The notes: a model not told the origin generated them from the letters alone. A DNA stretch of 64,000 bases from Streptomyces canus (GCF_041435015.1 NZ_CP107989.1:4092001-4156000), one strand, 5' to 3'; shown: positions 18,014 through 27,744, counted from the first letter of the stretch. Program-made: numbers and translations.

Positions 18014-18050
18014 CCCCGGGGCCGTGTCACGTCGTGACACGGCCCCGGGG
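18014..18050. terminator. Very strong hairpin terminator after the RDD gene
   Basis: Perfect 18-bp arms (CCCCGGGGCCGTGTCACG and its complement) around a single base, 56 bases past the RDD stop. No U-tract, as usual in Streptomyces. It separates the RDD gene from the kinase cluster. Confidence 0.85.
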
Positions 18051-18097
18051 CGTCACCCACCCTGGCTCGTAGACACGCGGGGACGGGGAGACGGACC

Positions 18098-18838
18098 GTG
18101 TACAGCATCATCGTGGTACCTCCGCCGACCACGGAGGACCGGACGACACCACAGCAACTGCGACTCGCCCCGGGCGAGCGGCTGACCTTCGGACGCGGCG
18201 CCGCCTGCGCGGTGCGGATCCCCCATGAGGGGGTGTCCCGAAGAGCCGGCGAGATCACCGCGCAGGGCGCGTTCTGGGCGCTGAGCAACCTGTCCGGACT
18301 CCAGACGTACGTCGTGGAGAACCCGGAAGGCGCGGGTGAGCACATCAAGGTCGGGCCGGGCCGCCTGGAGGCGCCGGTCCCCTTCGAGTTCTCGCGGATC
18401 GTGCTGCCGGCCGCGGGCGACCTGATCGCCATCGACGTGTGGGCGCCGCGCCACGACTATCTGCGCGCCGACGGCGACATCGAGGGGACGACCACCGCGC
18501 CCGCCTTCTCCGTCGACCGGACCAAGCGGTACTTCGCGGTCCTGGCCGCCCTGTGCGAGCCCCGGCTGCGCGGCGAACCGCACGCCCCGCTGCCCACCGT
18601 GGACCAGGTGGTCAACCGGCTGCGCCCCCACTGGCCTGCCGCCTCCCGCACTTCGGTGCAGTGGAACATCGACTACCTGGCGGTGAAGCTGCGCCTGAAG
18701 CCCGGCCCGGAGGAGGCCGACCCGGGCCCGCGGCTGAACGGCAAGAAGGAGTCCCTGGTCTCCCTGGCGCTCCGCTTCGACCTGGTCCGCGAGGAGGACC
18801 TGGTGGTGCTGACGGGTTCCGGCGGGGCGGCCCGGTGA
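18098..18838 (+). CDS. FHA-domain protein coupled to a serine/threonine kinase
   Basis: 246 residues from GTG (VYSIIVVPPP) with GGACGGGGAG upstream. The N-terminal 110 residues fit an FHA phosphothreonine-binding fold: LTFGRGAACAVRIPHEGVSR gives the FGR and SR signature positions. The C-terminal half (from about 145) contains a helical segment (TVDQVVNRLRPHWPAASRTS) that looks like a winged helix. The stop overlaps the GTG of the next kinase gene by three bases (GTGA), so this protein is made with that kinase and is its likely phospho-partner. I cannot name its specific target. Confidence 0.83.
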   Translation: MYSIIVVPPPTTEDRTTPQQLRLAPGERLTFGRGAACAVRIPHEGVSRRAGEITAQGAFWALSNLSGLQTYVVENPEGAGEHIKVGPGRLEAPVPFEFSRIVLPAAGDLIAIDVWAPRHDYLRADGDIEGTTTAPAFSVDRTKRYFAVLAALCEPRLRGEPHAPLPTVDQVVNRLRPHWPAASRTSVQWNIDYLAVKLRLKPGPEEADPGPRLNGKKESLVSLALRFDLVREEDLVVLTGSGGAAR

Positions 18839-20361
18839 CCGAGCCGTATGCCGTGCCCGTCCCCCGGGGCTACCGGGTGGCCGGCTGGGAGGTGCGCGAG
18901 CCGATCGCCACGGGCGCCTTCGGGAGCGTGTACGAGGGCCGGCGGCGCGACGGGCAGCCCGCGACGGCCGCCCTGAAGTTCCTGCCCACCGGCACCGGGA
19001 CGCCCCGTCAACTCGCCCATCTGCGCGAACTGGTCGAGCGTGAGGTGCAGTTGTACCGCAGGCTCAGACGCCCCCGTCTGATCCGGATGTACGACACCCT
19101 CGTCGTCGACGACCCCGAGCGCCCGGAGTTGGACGGCGCCACCGTCCTGGTACTGGAGAAGGCGCAGACCTCCCTGTCGGCCCTCCTGGCCTCCCGGCCC
19201 CGCCCGCCGTCCGGCCCCGCCCTGCTCGCCCAGATCTGCGAGGGACTGGCCCAGCTGCACCGCGCGAACTGGGTGCACGGCGATCTGAAGCCCGCCAACG
19301 TCCTGCTGATGGAGGACGGTTCGGCCCGGCTCGCCGACTTCAACATGGCCGCGGAGCTCGAGGGCACCCACGCCTACACCCCCGCCTTCTCCACACCCGA
19401 CTACACCCCGCCGGAACTCCTGTGGGCGGAGATCGGCGAACGCGGCCGTCGCATCCGCCCCTCCGCCGACGTGTGGGCCTTCGGCGTCCTCGCGCACCTG
19501 GTCCTCACCGACACCTTCCCGCTGCCCGGCGGCACCCCGACGGCCCGCCGGGACGCGGCCGCCGCCTACGCACGCGGCACCGACGACCTGCGGCTGTCCC
19601 CCGAACTCCCCGACGAATGGCGGGAGATCATCCGCGACTGCCTCACCCGCACGCACGCCGGGCGCGTCACCGTCGAGCCCCTGTTGCGCCGTGTCGAGAC
19701 CGCCGCCGGCACCGCTCGCTCGCCTCGCTCCTTCCTCGCGCGCCGCCCCCGTCGTACGACGCTCACGGCAGCCCTTCTCGCCGCCGCGGCGGTGGCCGGA
19801 CTCGGTTACGGCATCAGCGCCTGGACGTCGGACTCCGGGGACGGTGGCTCCTCGGCGACCGTCTCACCCGCGACCTACGGCGCCGCCGAACTCCGTACGG
19901 GCAAAGGCGTCCCGGTCGCCTATCGGGTGCTGATCGTCGAGTCGGCGCACGACTGCGCGCAGGAGGACGTCACCCCGGCTCTGATCGCCGCCATGCTGAA
20001 GACGGAGAGCGACTTCGATCCTGATCTCTCCGACCCGGCCAACAACGAGTACGGCATCGCCCGTTGGACGCCGAGGGTGCTGCGGTACTGGATGAACGCG
20101 GACGGCACGCCCGCCGACACCATGCCCCAACCGCCCTTCCCGCCCGCCGAGTCCATCCCGGCGATGGCCCGATACCTGTGCTGGATCGCGCCCCGCCTGG
20201 AGGCGGGTCTGCCGGGTGACCGCCGGGTACTGATCGCCGCCGCGTACCGGACCTCCTACGAGACGGTGAACACAGCGGGCGGGGTCCCCGAGAAGTACCG
20301 CGGCTACGCGTCCCGGGTCGCACGCCACCTCAAGGAGTACACGCCGCCCGGCGCGAAGTGA
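18835..20361 (+). CDS. Serine/threonine kinase-like protein with TM helix and transglycosylase-like extracellular domain
   Basis: 508 residues. The kinase domain (20-290) has the glycine loop IATGAFGSVYEGR and lysine in AALKF (K48), but two core motifs are altered. HRD reads HGD (148-150, VHGDLKPANV) and DFG reads DFN (168-170). The catalytic Asp, KPxN and Mg-binding Asp remain, so activity is possible. One membrane helix (309-330) leads to an outside domain, 360-505. Its PALIAAMLKTESDFDPDLSD and NNEYGIARWTP resemble the glutamate region of lytic transglycosylases (E391). The layout suggests a sensor of cell-wall glycan. GTG start overlaps the FHA gene stop. Confidence 0.87.
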   Translation: MTEPYAVPVPRGYRVAGWEVREPIATGAFGSVYEGRRRDGQPATAALKFLPTGTGTPRQLAHLRELVEREVQLYRRLRRPRLIRMYDTLVVDDPERPELDGATVLVLEKAQTSLSALLASRPRPPSGPALLAQICEGLAQLHRANWVHGDLKPANVLLMEDGSARLADFNMAAELEGTHAYTPAFSTPDYTPPELLWAEIGERGRRIRPSADVWAFGVLAHLVLTDTFPLPGGTPTARRDAAAAYARGTDDLRLSPELPDEWREIIRDCLTRTHAGRVTVEPLLRRVETAAGTARSPRSFLARRPRRTTLTAALLAAAAVAGLGYGISAWTSDSGDGGSSATVSPATYGAAELRTGKGVPVAYRVLIVESAHDCAQEDVTPALIAAMLKTESDFDPDLSDPANNEYGIARWTPRVLRYWMNADGTPADTMPQPPFPPAESIPAMARYLCWIAPRLEAGLPGDRRVLIAAAYRTSYETVNTAGGVPEKYRGYASRVARHLKEYTPPGAK

Positions 20362-20461
20362 CCCTGAGACTTCTCAGGTACCCGCGCGGAGGACGGACCG
20401 GCAGGGTGGGCGCAGGCCGCTTCGGCGGCACCACCACCGAGGTTCACCTGGGGGTATCGAC

Positions 20462-20701
20462 GTGAACATCATCAAGCCCGCCGCACTGCTGCTCGCGGCC
20501 GGGGCGCTGGTCGCCGGCTCCGCGGCGGCCGCGTCCGCGGCGGTGCCGGACTCGCACGAGGGCACCGCCCCGGACGGCACCCGCGTGACCGTCGTCACGG
20601 ACGGCAACCGCGACGGGGCCGCACCGGCCGACCGGGACCTCTCCATCCCGGACGGCACGCGCGTCACCGGTGTCCAGCCCGACGGCACCCGGGTCACCTG
20701 A
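20462..20701 (+). CDS. Tiny secreted protein with PDGTRVT repeats
   Basis: 79 residues from GTG (VNIIKPAALLLAAGALVAGS). Residues 1-27 are a signal peptide with a probable cleavage after ASA. The mature part of about 52 residues is polar and carries three copies of PDGTRVT: after the cleavage site, in the middle and as the very last residues. GGTTCACCTGGGGG lies upstream. It stands alone between two receptor kinases with extracellular wall-binding domains and ends in a perfect hairpin. Function unknown; it could be a structural or signalling peptide. Confidence 0.75.
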   Translation: MNIIKPAALLLAAGALVAGSAAAASAAVPDSHEGTAPDGTRVTVVTDGNRDGAAPADRDLSIPDGTRVTGVQPDGTRVT

Positions 20702-20714
20702 CCCGGCGCGGACC

Positions 20715-20756
20715 GCGCGGTCTCCGGCCCTTTCGGGGGAGGGCCGGAGACCGCGC
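20715..20756 (+). terminator. Perfect hairpin after the small secreted protein gene
   Basis: 16-bp perfect arms (GCGCGGTCTCCGGCCC and its complement) with a 10-base loop, 13 bases after the stop. Confidence 0.85.
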
Positions 20757-20884
20757 TCACGTATGCGCGGGCCGCGTTCCCCCCGTATCCCGGCACTCCC
20801 CGGCAGCGGGGCGCTAGCCTCTCCTCAGTCAACTGGCGTGCCGTGAGAGCACGTTGAGGAAAGAAAAGGCAGGTCGGGGGGACC

Positions 20885-22549
20885 GTGACAGACATACCGG
20901 CGGCCGGTGACGCGCTGCGGCAGGCGGGCGCGGTCCCGCTGCTGCCCGCCGATCCCGGACGTATCGGACCCTACGTCCCGCTCGGGCTGCTCGGCAGCGG
21001 CGGCATGGGCCGGGTCTATCTGGCCCGGCGTGCCGACGACGCCCCGGGACTCGCCGCCGTGAAGGTGATCCGGCCCGAGTACGCCGAAGGTCCGGACTTC
21101 CGGCGGCGCTTCGAGCGGGAGGCCTCCGTGCACGGCCGGGTGCGCACACCGCGCGCACCGCATCTGCTGGGCACCGGATTCGACGACGCGCTGCTGTGGA
21201 TGGCCACCGAGTACCTGCCCGGCCTCAACCTCGCCGAGGCCGTCCGCGAGTGCGGGCTGCTGGAGCCGGCCGGGGTGTGGCGGCTGGTCGCGGAACTCGG
21301 GGAGGCCCTGTCGGCGCTGGCCGCCGCCGGGGTCGTGCACCGGGATCTCAAGCCGTCCAACGTGGTCCTGTCCCCGCGGGGCACGCACGTCATCGACTTC
21401 GGCATCTCCCGCGCGGCCGACAGCAGCGCGATCACCACGACCGGGAACCGGGTCGGCACGGCCGCGTACATGGCGCCCGAGTACCTGCGCGAGGGCCGCT
21501 GCGACGCCGCCTCCGACGTCTTCTCCCTCGGCTGCACACTCGTCTACGCCGCCACCGGGCACGCCCCCTTCGGCGACGGGACCGGTGTGGACGTCATGCA
21601 CCGGGTCGCCTTCGAGGCACCCGACACCGAGGTCATGGCCGAACTCGCGCAGGCGGACCCCGCGTTGGCCGCGCTGCTGTCCGCCTGTCTCGCCAAGGAC
21701 CCCGCCGGGCGTCCCGCCCCGCGGCAGCTGACCGACGCGGCCACGGCCGCAGGACACAGCCGCGCGTCCCACTGGCAGGAACCCCTGGCCGCCCGGCTCC
21801 GTGACCGGCAGCAGGGGTGTGCGGTGCTGGAGGGCGGGCCCGTCCGGCAGTCCCCCCACTTCCGCACGCCCACGGAGCCGGTGCTCTCACCCGTCCCCGC
21901 CCCGGTCACCGGGACCGGTAAGCGGCGGAGGCCCCTCCTGGCCGCCGTCGCGGGGATCGCCGTCGGAGCCGTGGCCGTCGGAGCCTTCCTGCTCACCCGC
22001 CCGGGCCTCGACTCCCCGGCCGCCGCCGCCCCGACGCGCTCCGCCGGCGTCAGCGCCTCCGCCGCACCGCCCTCTTCCGGGACCGGGGCCTCCGCCTCAC
22101 CCTCGGGCAAGGACGCCGACGAGAAGAAGAAGGACAAGAGCGAAGCGCAGACGGCCGCCCCCGAGGCGAGCGGCAGCGCACCGGACAGCACTCCGTCCGC
22201 GACGGCCACCCGGAACAGCGGCAGCACGGGCGGCGGACACAGCAAGGCCCCCAGCCCCACCGCCACGGTGACCAGGACCGCGGCGCCCCCGGCCACCCCC
22301 GCCTGGATCTCGGGCTGCACGTACTACTCCGGCACCGAACTCACCGACTACGGCGACAAGGGCCAGCGGGTCGTGCAGGTGCAGTGCATGCTCACCAAGC
22401 GCGGCTACAGCGTGGGCGGTTCGGGCGTGGACGGCGAGTTCGGCAAGGACACCCAGTCGGCGGTCAAGCAGTTCCAGAGCGCCAAGGGGCTGGAGGTGGA
22501 CGGGCAGGTGGGCCCCAACACGTGGGCGGCGCTGCGCAGTTCGACGTAG
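20885..22549 (+). CDS. Receptor serine/threonine kinase with C-terminal peptidoglycan-binding domain
   Basis: 554 residues from GTG (VTDIPAAGD). The kinase domain (30-300) is canonical: GLLGSGGMGRVYLARR, AVKV (K60), HRDLKPSN (152-159), DFGISRA (171-177) and AAYMAPEYL. A basic stretch precedes one membrane helix (around PLLAAVAGIAVGAVAVGAFL), then a Ser/Pro/Lys-rich wall-spanning linker of about 110 residues. The final 70 residues fit a PG_binding_1 domain (GQRVVQVQCMLTKRGYS, VDGEFGKDTQSAVKQFQSAK, DGQVGPNTWAALR). It probably senses peptidoglycan outside and phosphorylates targets inside. A related kinase with a different wall-directed tail lies two genes upstream. Confidence 0.95.
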   Translation: MTDIPAAGDALRQAGAVPLLPADPGRIGPYVPLGLLGSGGMGRVYLARRADDAPGLAAVKVIRPEYAEGPDFRRRFEREASVHGRVRTPRAPHLLGTGFDDALLWMATEYLPGLNLAEAVRECGLLEPAGVWRLVAELGEALSALAAAGVVHRDLKPSNVVLSPRGTHVIDFGISRAADSSAITTTGNRVGTAAYMAPEYLREGRCDAASDVFSLGCTLVYAATGHAPFGDGTGVDVMHRVAFEAPDTEVMAELAQADPALAALLSACLAKDPAGRPAPRQLTDAATAAGHSRASHWQEPLAARLRDRQQGCAVLEGGPVRQSPHFRTPTEPVLSPVPAPVTGTGKRRRPLLAAVAGIAVGAVAVGAFLLTRPGLDSPAAAAPTRSAGVSASAAPPSSGTGASASPSGKDADEKKKDKSEAQTAAPEASGSAPDSTPSATATRNSGSTGGGHSKAPSPTATVTRTAAPPATPAWISGCTYYSGTELTDYGDKGQRVVQVQCMLTKRGYSVGGSGVDGEFGKDTQSAVKQFQSAKGLEVDGQVGPNTWAALRSST

Positions 22550-22573
22550 CGCCGCCCTCGGGTCGGGCCGGTT

Positions 22574-22603
22574 GTCAGTGTCAGTGTCAGTGTCAGTGTC
22601 AGT
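22574..22603. repeat. Five-copy hexanucleotide repeat across the purH stop codon
   Basis: GTCAGT x5 on the plus strand (ACTGAC on the purH strand). The purH TGA is within the repeat, and each further unit supplies another in-frame TGA, so copy changes would not extend the protein. Confidence 0.9.
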
Positions 22604-24173
22604 GGAAGAAGTGCCGCGTCCCCGTGAAGTACATCGTGACGCCGGCCTTCTTCGCGGCCTCGACGACGAGTTCGTCCCGGACCGAGCCGCCCGGCTGGAC
22701 GACCGCCTTCACACCGGCCTCCAGGAGGACCTCCAGGCCGTCCGGGAACGGGAAGAAGGCGTCCGAGGCCGCGTACGAGCCCTGCGCGCGCTCGGCGCCG
22801 GCCCGCTCGACGGCCAGCTTCGCGGAGTCGACCCGGTTGACCTGCCCCATGCCGACGCCGACCGACGCGCCGTCCTTGGCGAGGAGGATGGCGTTGGACT
22901 TGACGGCCCGGCAGGCCCGCCAGGCGAACGCGAGCTCACCGAGCTCGTCCGCGCTCAGGGCCTCGCCGGTCGCCAGAGTCCAGTTCGCCGGGTCGTCGCC
23001 CTCGGCCTGGAGGCGGTCGGTGACCTGGAGGAGCGCGCCGCCGTCGATGGGCTTGACCTCGGCGGGGTGCGCGGGCGCGGCCGGGGCCTTCAGGACCCGG
23101 ATGTTCTTCTTCTTGGCGAGGGCTTCGAGGGCACCGTCCTCGTAGTCGGGCGCGACGATGACCTCGGTGAAGATCTCCGCGACCTGCTCCGCCATCTCCT
23201 TGCTGACCGGCCGGTTGACGGCGATGACGCCACCGAAGGCCGACAGCGGGTCACACGCGTGTGCCTTGCGGTGCGCCTCGGCGACATCCGAACCGACCGC
23301 GATGCCGCAGGGGTTGGCGTGCTTGATGATCGCGACGGCCGGCTCGGTGTGGTCGTACGCGGCACGGCGGGCGGCGTCCGTGTCCGTGTAGTTGTTGTAC
23401 GACATCTCCTTGCCGTGCAGCTGCTCCGCCTCGGCGAGGCCGACGCCGGTGCCGTCGACGTAGAGCGCGGCGGGCTGGTGCGGGTTCTCGCCGTAGCGCA
23501 GGGTGCTCTTGCGCTCCAGGGCCGCGGCGATGAACTCGGGGAACGGGGAGTCGTCCGCGGGGGCGTAGGCGCTCGCGAACCAGCTCGCGACCGCGATGTC
23601 GTACTCGGCGGTGTGCCGGAAGGCCTCGGCGGCGAGCCGCTTGCGGGTGGCGAGGTCGAAGCCGCCGTCCTTGACCGCGGCGAGGACGTCCGCGTACCGC
23701 TCGGAGCTGGTGACGACGGCGACCGACGGGTGGTTCTTGGCGGCGGCGCGCACCATGGACGGCCCGCCGATGTCGATCTGCTCGACGCACTCGTCGGGGG
23801 TGGCCCCCGAGGCGACGGTCTCGCGGAACGGGTAGAGGTTGACGACGACAAGATCGAAGGGCTCGACGCCCAGCTCCGCGAGCTGCTCACGGTGGCTGTC
23901 CAGCCGCAGGTCGGCGAGGATGCCGGCGTGCACGCGCGGGTGCAGGGTCTTGACGCGGCCGTCCAGGCACTCGGGGAAGCCGGTGAGCTCCTCGACCTTG
24001 GTGACGGGGACGCCGGCGGCGGCGATACGGCCCGCGGTGGACCCGGTGGAGACGAGTTCGACGCCGGCTTCGTGCAGCCCGCGGGCAAGCTCTTCGAGCC
24101 CGGTCTTGTCGTAGACGCTGACGAGCGCGCGACGGATGGCCCGCTTGCCGTTCTCGATGCTCTCGGCGGTCAC
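22599..24173 (-). CDS. purH: Bifunctional IMP synthesis enzyme (AICAR formyltransferase/IMP cyclohydrolase)
   Basis: 524 residues. The N-terminal 200 residues form the IMP cyclohydrolase (MGS-like) domain: [39 protein letters not shown] and [15 protein letters not shown]. The rest is the AICAR transformylase, with [24 protein letters not shown] and the C-terminal [10 protein letters not shown] and [11 protein letters not shown] segments. It performs the last two steps to IMP. GTG start at 24173 overlaps the purN stop (GTGA), so purN and purH form one unit. It needs 10-formyl-THF, supplied by folD. The 3' end runs into a hexanucleotide repeat. Confidence 0.97.
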   Translation of the reverse strand: MTAESIENGKRAIRRALVSVYDKTGLEELARGLHEAGVELVSTGSTAGRIAAAGVPVTKVEELTGFPECLDGRVKTLHPRVHAGILADLRLDSHREQLAELGVEPFDLVVVNLYPFRETVASGATPDECVEQIDIGGPSMVRAAAKNHPSVAVVTSSERYADVLAAVKDGGFDLATRKRLAAEAFRHTAEYDIAVASWFASAYAPADDSPFPEFIAAALERKSTLRYGENPHQPAALYVDGTGVGLAEAEQLHGKEMSYNNYTDTDAARRAAYDHTEPAVAIIKHANPCGIAVGSDVAEAHRKAHACDPLSAFGGVIAVNRPVSKEMAEQVAEIFTEVIVAPDYEDGALEALAKKKNIRVLKAPAAPAHPAEVKPIDGGALLQVTDRLQAEGDDPANWTLATGEALSADELGELAFAWRACRAVKSNAILLAKDGASVGVGMGQVNRVDSAKLAVERAGAERAQGSYAASDAFFPFPDGLEVLLEAGVKAVVQPGGSVRDELVVEAAKKAGVTMYFTGTRHFFH

Positions 24174-24817
24174 TGGATAACTACCTTTCGTCCCTCAATG
24201 CGATAGCCGTTGCGGGCGAGCCGCCCCACGACCTCGACGAGCAGCCTTCGCTCGACTTCCTTGATGCGCTCGTGCAGAGCGCTCTCGTCGTCCTCGTCCC
24301 GGATCTCCACCACGCCCTGGGCGATGATCGGTCCGGTGTCGACGCCGTCGTCGACGAAGTGGACGGTGCAGCCGGTGACCCTGGCTCCGTACGCGAGCGC
24401 GTCGCGCACTCCGTGGGCCCCCGGAAAACTGGGCAGCAGCGCGGGGTGGGTGTTCACGAACCGCCCGCCGAAGCGCGCGAGGAACTCCTTGCCCACGATC
24501 TTCATGAACCCGGCGGACACCACGAGGTCGGGTTCGTACGCGGAGACGGCCTCGGCGAGGGCGGCGTCCCACTCCTCGCGGGTCTCGAAGTCCTTGACCT
24601 TGCGGACGAAGGTGGGAATCCGGGCCCGCTCGGCCCGCGCGAGCCCCTCGATGTTCTCGCGGTCCGCCCCGACGGCCACGATCTCGGCACCGTAGGCCGC
24701 CGCGCCGCTCGTCTCGATGGCGTCCAGCAGCGCCTGTAGGTTCGTACCGGATCCGGAGACCAGCACGACCAGGCGCTTGACCGGCCTGGCCTGCTCGGCC
24801 ACGGGCTTGGCGGCCAC
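24170..24817 (-). CDS. purN: Phosphoribosylglycinamide formyltransferase
   Basis: 215 residues from GTG at 24817 (VAAKPVAEQ), chosen for GAAAGGG upstream; the frame is open further but that sequence is not protein-like. Core motifs: [17 protein letters not shown] (phosphate loop), [12 protein letters not shown], and the catalytic [15 protein letters not shown] with [13 protein letters not shown]. It adds the first formyl group in purine synthesis. It is the first gene of a purN-purH operon; its promoter lies in the 286-bp gap shared with the divergent membrane-protein gene at 25104. Confidence 0.96.
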   Translation of the reverse strand: MAAKPVAEQARPVKRLVVLVSGSGTNLQALLDAIETSGAAAYGAEIVAVGADRENIEGLARAERARIPTFVRKVKDFETREEWDAALAEAVSAYEPDLVVSAGFMKIVGKEFLARFGGRFVNTHPALLPSFPGAHGVRDALAYGARVTGCTVHFVDDGVDTGPIIAQGVVEIRDEDDESALHERIKEVERRLLVEVVGRLARNGYRIEGRKVVIQ

Positions 24818-24845
24818 GGCGGGGCCCTTTCTCGGGGGAGCGTTT

Positions 24846-24857
24846 GTACGGTCGTAC
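24846..24857. promoter_or_regulatory. Short dyad upstream of purN
   Basis: GTACG-GT-CGTAC, 5-bp arms, 29 bp before the purN start, in the divergent gap. It could be a purine-regulator or general promoter element; the evidence is only symmetry and place. Confidence 0.35.
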
Positions 24858-25103
24858 GAATGCTTCGAGCCCCGGGATACGGGGAAGTCTACGAAGCGGC
24901 CGAACGTCAGCAACGATACCGGCACACCGGCAGGCCCCCACGGGACGGGGGCGTGGCCGGAAGGTAGCGTCTGGGAGGGACCGGTCCGGGAACGCGGGTG
25001 GTGCGCGGTGCGTTCACGGGGTGAGGCTCGCGCCGACGGGCCCACCGAACCGTTCCATCCACACCGTGCAAGTCACATCCTTCAAGGGGAAGACGCTCAC
25101 TTG

Positions 25104-25892
25104 ATGTCGGACCGCAGCCTGCGACTCCTCACGCTCCCCCCGCAGTCGGTGCAGGGAGGGGAGCGCAGCGGCATGCTGCTGCGGGAGCAGCCCGCCTCGC
25201 CGCCGGACGCCCCTTCCTCCGACAAGAAGAACGGCGAGGGACGGGGCGGGGCGGCCGAGGACGACAACCCCTTCGCCCCGCCGCCGGAGGGCACTCCGGA
25301 CCGCCCGTGGCAGCCGCGCCGCCCCGAGGGCTCGGACGACGGCCAGGGCGACGGCAGTCGAGGCCGCACCCCGTGGGGCAGTCAGTGGAGCGACCGCCAG
25401 CCGGGCCGCTCCGACGGCGGCTTCGGCGAGCGCCCGGGCGCCGGCCCCGGCGGCGGCCCGGAGGGCCAGGGCAACGCGGGTCCGGGCCCGCGCTGGGACC
25501 CGACGGACCCCGCCCAGCGCCGCGCCCGCTACGCCCTGCTCTCCGGCATGTGGGCCTTCTTCTTCGCCCTCTTCGGCTGGTTGTATCTGGCCCTGCTCCT
25601 GGGCGCGCTGGCCCTGTACTGGGGCATCAGCGCGCTGCGCGCCAAGCCCCGCACCCCGGACCCCGACACCCCCGTTCCTCCCCAGTCCGCCCGCCCCCAG
25701 ACCACGGCGGCGGTGAGCGGCCTGGTCACCGCCTCCCTGGCCATCGCGCTGGTGGCGGGGGTCTTCACCGCGCGGCTCGTCTACGACGACTACTACACCT
25801 GCACGAACGACGCCCTCACCAGCCAGGCGAAGCAGTCGTGCACGGATCTGCTCCCGAAGGAATTCCGGGGCCTGCTGGGCGAGAACAGCTGA
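25104..25892 (+). CDS. Membrane protein with Pro/Gly/Arg-rich cytoplasmic N-terminus
   Basis: 262 residues, not assigned to a named family. The ATG at 25104 follows AAGGGGAAG at a longish distance; a TTG one codon earlier is possible. The first 145 residues are polar and low-complexity (Gly, Pro, Asp, Arg). Two close membrane helices follow ([20 protein letters not shown] region), then a proline-rich loop and a third helix ([20 protein letters not shown]). The C-terminus ([20 protein letters not shown], then [10 protein letters not shown]) carries two cysteines outside. It ends 4 bp from the stop of the convergent DUF6350 gene. Confidence 0.8.
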   Translation: MSDRSLRLLTLPPQSVQGGERSGMLLREQPASPPDAPSSDKKNGEGRGGAAEDDNPFAPPPEGTPDRPWQPRRPEGSDDGQGDGSRGRTPWGSQWSDRQPGRSDGGFGERPGAGPGGGPEGQGNAGPGPRWDPTDPAQRRARYALLSGMWAFFFALFGWLYLALLLGALALYWGISALRAKPRTPDPDTPVPPQSARPQTTAAVSGLVTASLAIALVAGVFTARLVYDDYYTCTNDALTSQAKQSCTDLLPKEFRGLLGENS

Positions 25893-25896
25893 CGCG

Positions 25897-27684
25897 TCAG
25901 TCGGCGGGCGGGAGCTTCTCCGGGGATTCCTCCGGCGGCGTGGACGCCTCCTTCAGGACCGACCAGCGGGTCTCGCGCGACGTCTCGTCGTACCAGGGCG
26001 TCGGCGAAGGCACCGGCTCCGTCTGGGGCGCTGCGGGCAGGAAGCCGTACGGCTCGTAGGTGTCGTCCTGGTCGTGGCGGGCGTAGGTGTCGTCCTGGTC
26101 GTGGTGGGCGCCCTGGTCGTGGGTGTCGAAGGGGTCGTCCTGCGGGCCACTCGCCTCCACCAAACCAGTCCCGGGGGCAGTCCCAGAGCCGATCCCGGGG
26201 GCCGTCCGGGGGGCAGTCCCAGAGCCGATCCCGGGGGCCGTCCGGGGGGCAGTCCCGGAACCGCTCCCGGGGGCGGCCCCAAGGCCAGTCCCATGACCGG
26301 CCCCGAGGCCTGTCCCGGCGGCCGTCCCCGGGGCGGGCTCAGCCGCGCCCGTCGCCTTGCGCCGTGAGGGCCTGGGCACCGACGGCACCCACTGCCGCGG
26401 TCCGCCTCGCGAGCGGCCCCGCCAGGCCCGTACCGCCAACGCCACCGGAAGCCCCACCCCCGCGATCCAGCCCACCACCGCTCCACCCACCTGCCACCAC
26501 ACCGGCCCGAACCGTGCCAGCGTCCCCACCCCCAGCGGTCCACCGGCCAGCACCGCCAGCACGGCGACCGTCCCGGCGCACAGCACCGCCGCCCAGCACA
26601 CCGCACCCGCCGCCCGCGCCCGTGACCACCCCGCGGCCGCGGCCCGCCCCACGAACCACCCCACCACCGCCCCGGCCACCACCGGTACCGCCCCCGCCGC
26701 CCAGTGCGTCGGCTCCCCGGGCCCCGCCTCCGGCACCGCGGCCAGCAGCGGGAACGACGGCAGCATCGGTGCGGGATCCGAGGCCAGCGGCCCCACCACA
26801 TGCCCCGCACCGAGGACGAACCCGGGTCCGACGGCGTACCCCACTGCCCACACCACGGCGTTCGGCACCAGCGTCAGACACAGCAGGAGGACGGCGAAGC
26901 GACCGGACCAGCCCTCCGTGAGGTGCAGAAAGGAGCCTCGCGTCGCCGCGCCGTGCGCCACCAGCGACACCCCCAGCAGCACCGCCCCGCCCCCGACGAG
27001 CACGGAGATCCCGGCCGCCGCGGCTCGTGCCGCCACAGCGAGCCGGTCCCGGGCGTCCGCTCCGAGGACGAGCCGCCGCATCCCCCGGGGCAGCAGCACC
27101 AGCACGCCGTCCACGGCGTCGGAGGGACGGCCGTACGCCGTCCACACCCCCGCACCGGCCGCACCCATGACGAGGACCGGCAGGCACACGCAGGTCCACA
27201 TCCAGGAGGGCCGCAGCGCTCCGCCGGACGCGTAGAGTGCGGCGGCCGCGGCGACCGGAAGGTACCCGAGCACGACCCCTGCCCACGCGGCCCGCCCGGA
27301 AGCCGCGGGCGACTCCTCGTCCTCCGAGGCCGCGTCCCGCGCCGCCCGGTGCACCAGCCACAACGGCAGCGCCGGCAACAGCAACGGGGTGACACCCACG
27401 GGCGCCGGAAACCCGGAGAGCGTGTCCGTCCGGACCAGCTCGGCCCCGTGCGCGAGCAGCCACAGGGCCGCAGCCACGTGCAGCGCGCCGCCCGGACCGC
27501 TGTCGGGATACGGCGAGCTGATCCACAACATGATCACGAGCACGGCGAACGAACCCAGCCCCAGTCCGGCGGCCACCGCGCCACCCAGGAGGCCGGCGGC
27601 CAAGCCGGGCGTTCGGTCCCGCAGACGGGCGAGCAGGGGCGGCAACGAGGTCCGGCGAGCGGTCATCTGGATCACGCCCGCCAT
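25897..27684 (-). CDS. DUF6350-family polytopic membrane protein
   Basis: 595 residues. About 11-12 membrane helices span residues 25-430, with the family-like layout of paired hydrophobic segments and a [24 protein letters not shown] region after the second helix. The last 160 residues are cytoplasmic and low-complexity: 12-residue repeats rich in Thr/Ala/Pro/Gly ([12 protein letters not shown]) and then Asp/His-rich repeats ([20 protein letters not shown]). It commonly sits next to purN in Streptomyces. The start is uncertain: ATG at 27684, or an ATG 18 bases on (MTARRTS). Function unknown. Confidence 0.82.
   Translation of the reverse strand: MAGVIQMTARRTSLPPLLARLRDRTPGLAAGLLGGAVAAGLGLGSFAVLVIMLWISSPYPDSGPGGALHVAAALWLLAHGAELVRTDTLSGFPAPVGVTPLLLPALPLWLVHRAARDAASEDEESPAASGRAAWAGVVLGYLPVAAAAALYASGGALRPSWMWTCVCLPVLVMGAAGAGVWTAYGRPSDAVDGVLVLLPRGMRRLVLGADARDRLAVAARAAAAGISVLVGGGAVLLGVSLVAHGAATRGSFLHLTEGWSGRFAVLLLCLTLVPNAVVWAVGYAVGPGFVLGAGHVVGPLASDPAPMLPSFPLLAAVPEAGPGEPTHWAAGAVPVVAGAVVGWFVGRAAAAGWSRARAAGAVCWAAVLCAGTVAVLAVLAGGPLGVGTLARFGPVWWQVGGAVVGWIAGVGLPVALAVRAWRGRSRGGPRQWVPSVPRPSRRKATGAAEPAPGTAAGTGLGAGHGTGLGAAPGSGSGTAPRTAPGIGSGTAPRTAPGIGSGTAPGTGLVEASGPQDDPFDTHDQGAHHDQDDTYARHDQDDTYEPYGFLPAAPQTEPVPSPTPWYDETSRETRWSVLKEASTPPEESPEKLPPAD
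26176..26252. repeat. 36-bp tandem repeat in the DUF6350 gene
   Basis: Two full copies of period 36 (starting 26176 and 26212) and the beginning of a third at 26248; encodes a 12-residue unit, so copy number can vary in frame. Confidence 0.85.
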
Positions 27685-27744
27685 GCTCCCAACGACACGC
27701 GCTTTCCCGTCGTAACAGGCGAACCTCCGATGTGTCGCTCAATA

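Noticed and set aside
22572..22600. TTGTCAGTG match near the end of the second kinase gene
   Set aside because: It arises from the GTCAGT repeat, has no TANNNT at N8 and no gene follows in that direction.
22616..24206. Long plus-strand frame opposite purH
   Set aside because: Shadow of purH; no ribosome-binding site and no domain sequence.
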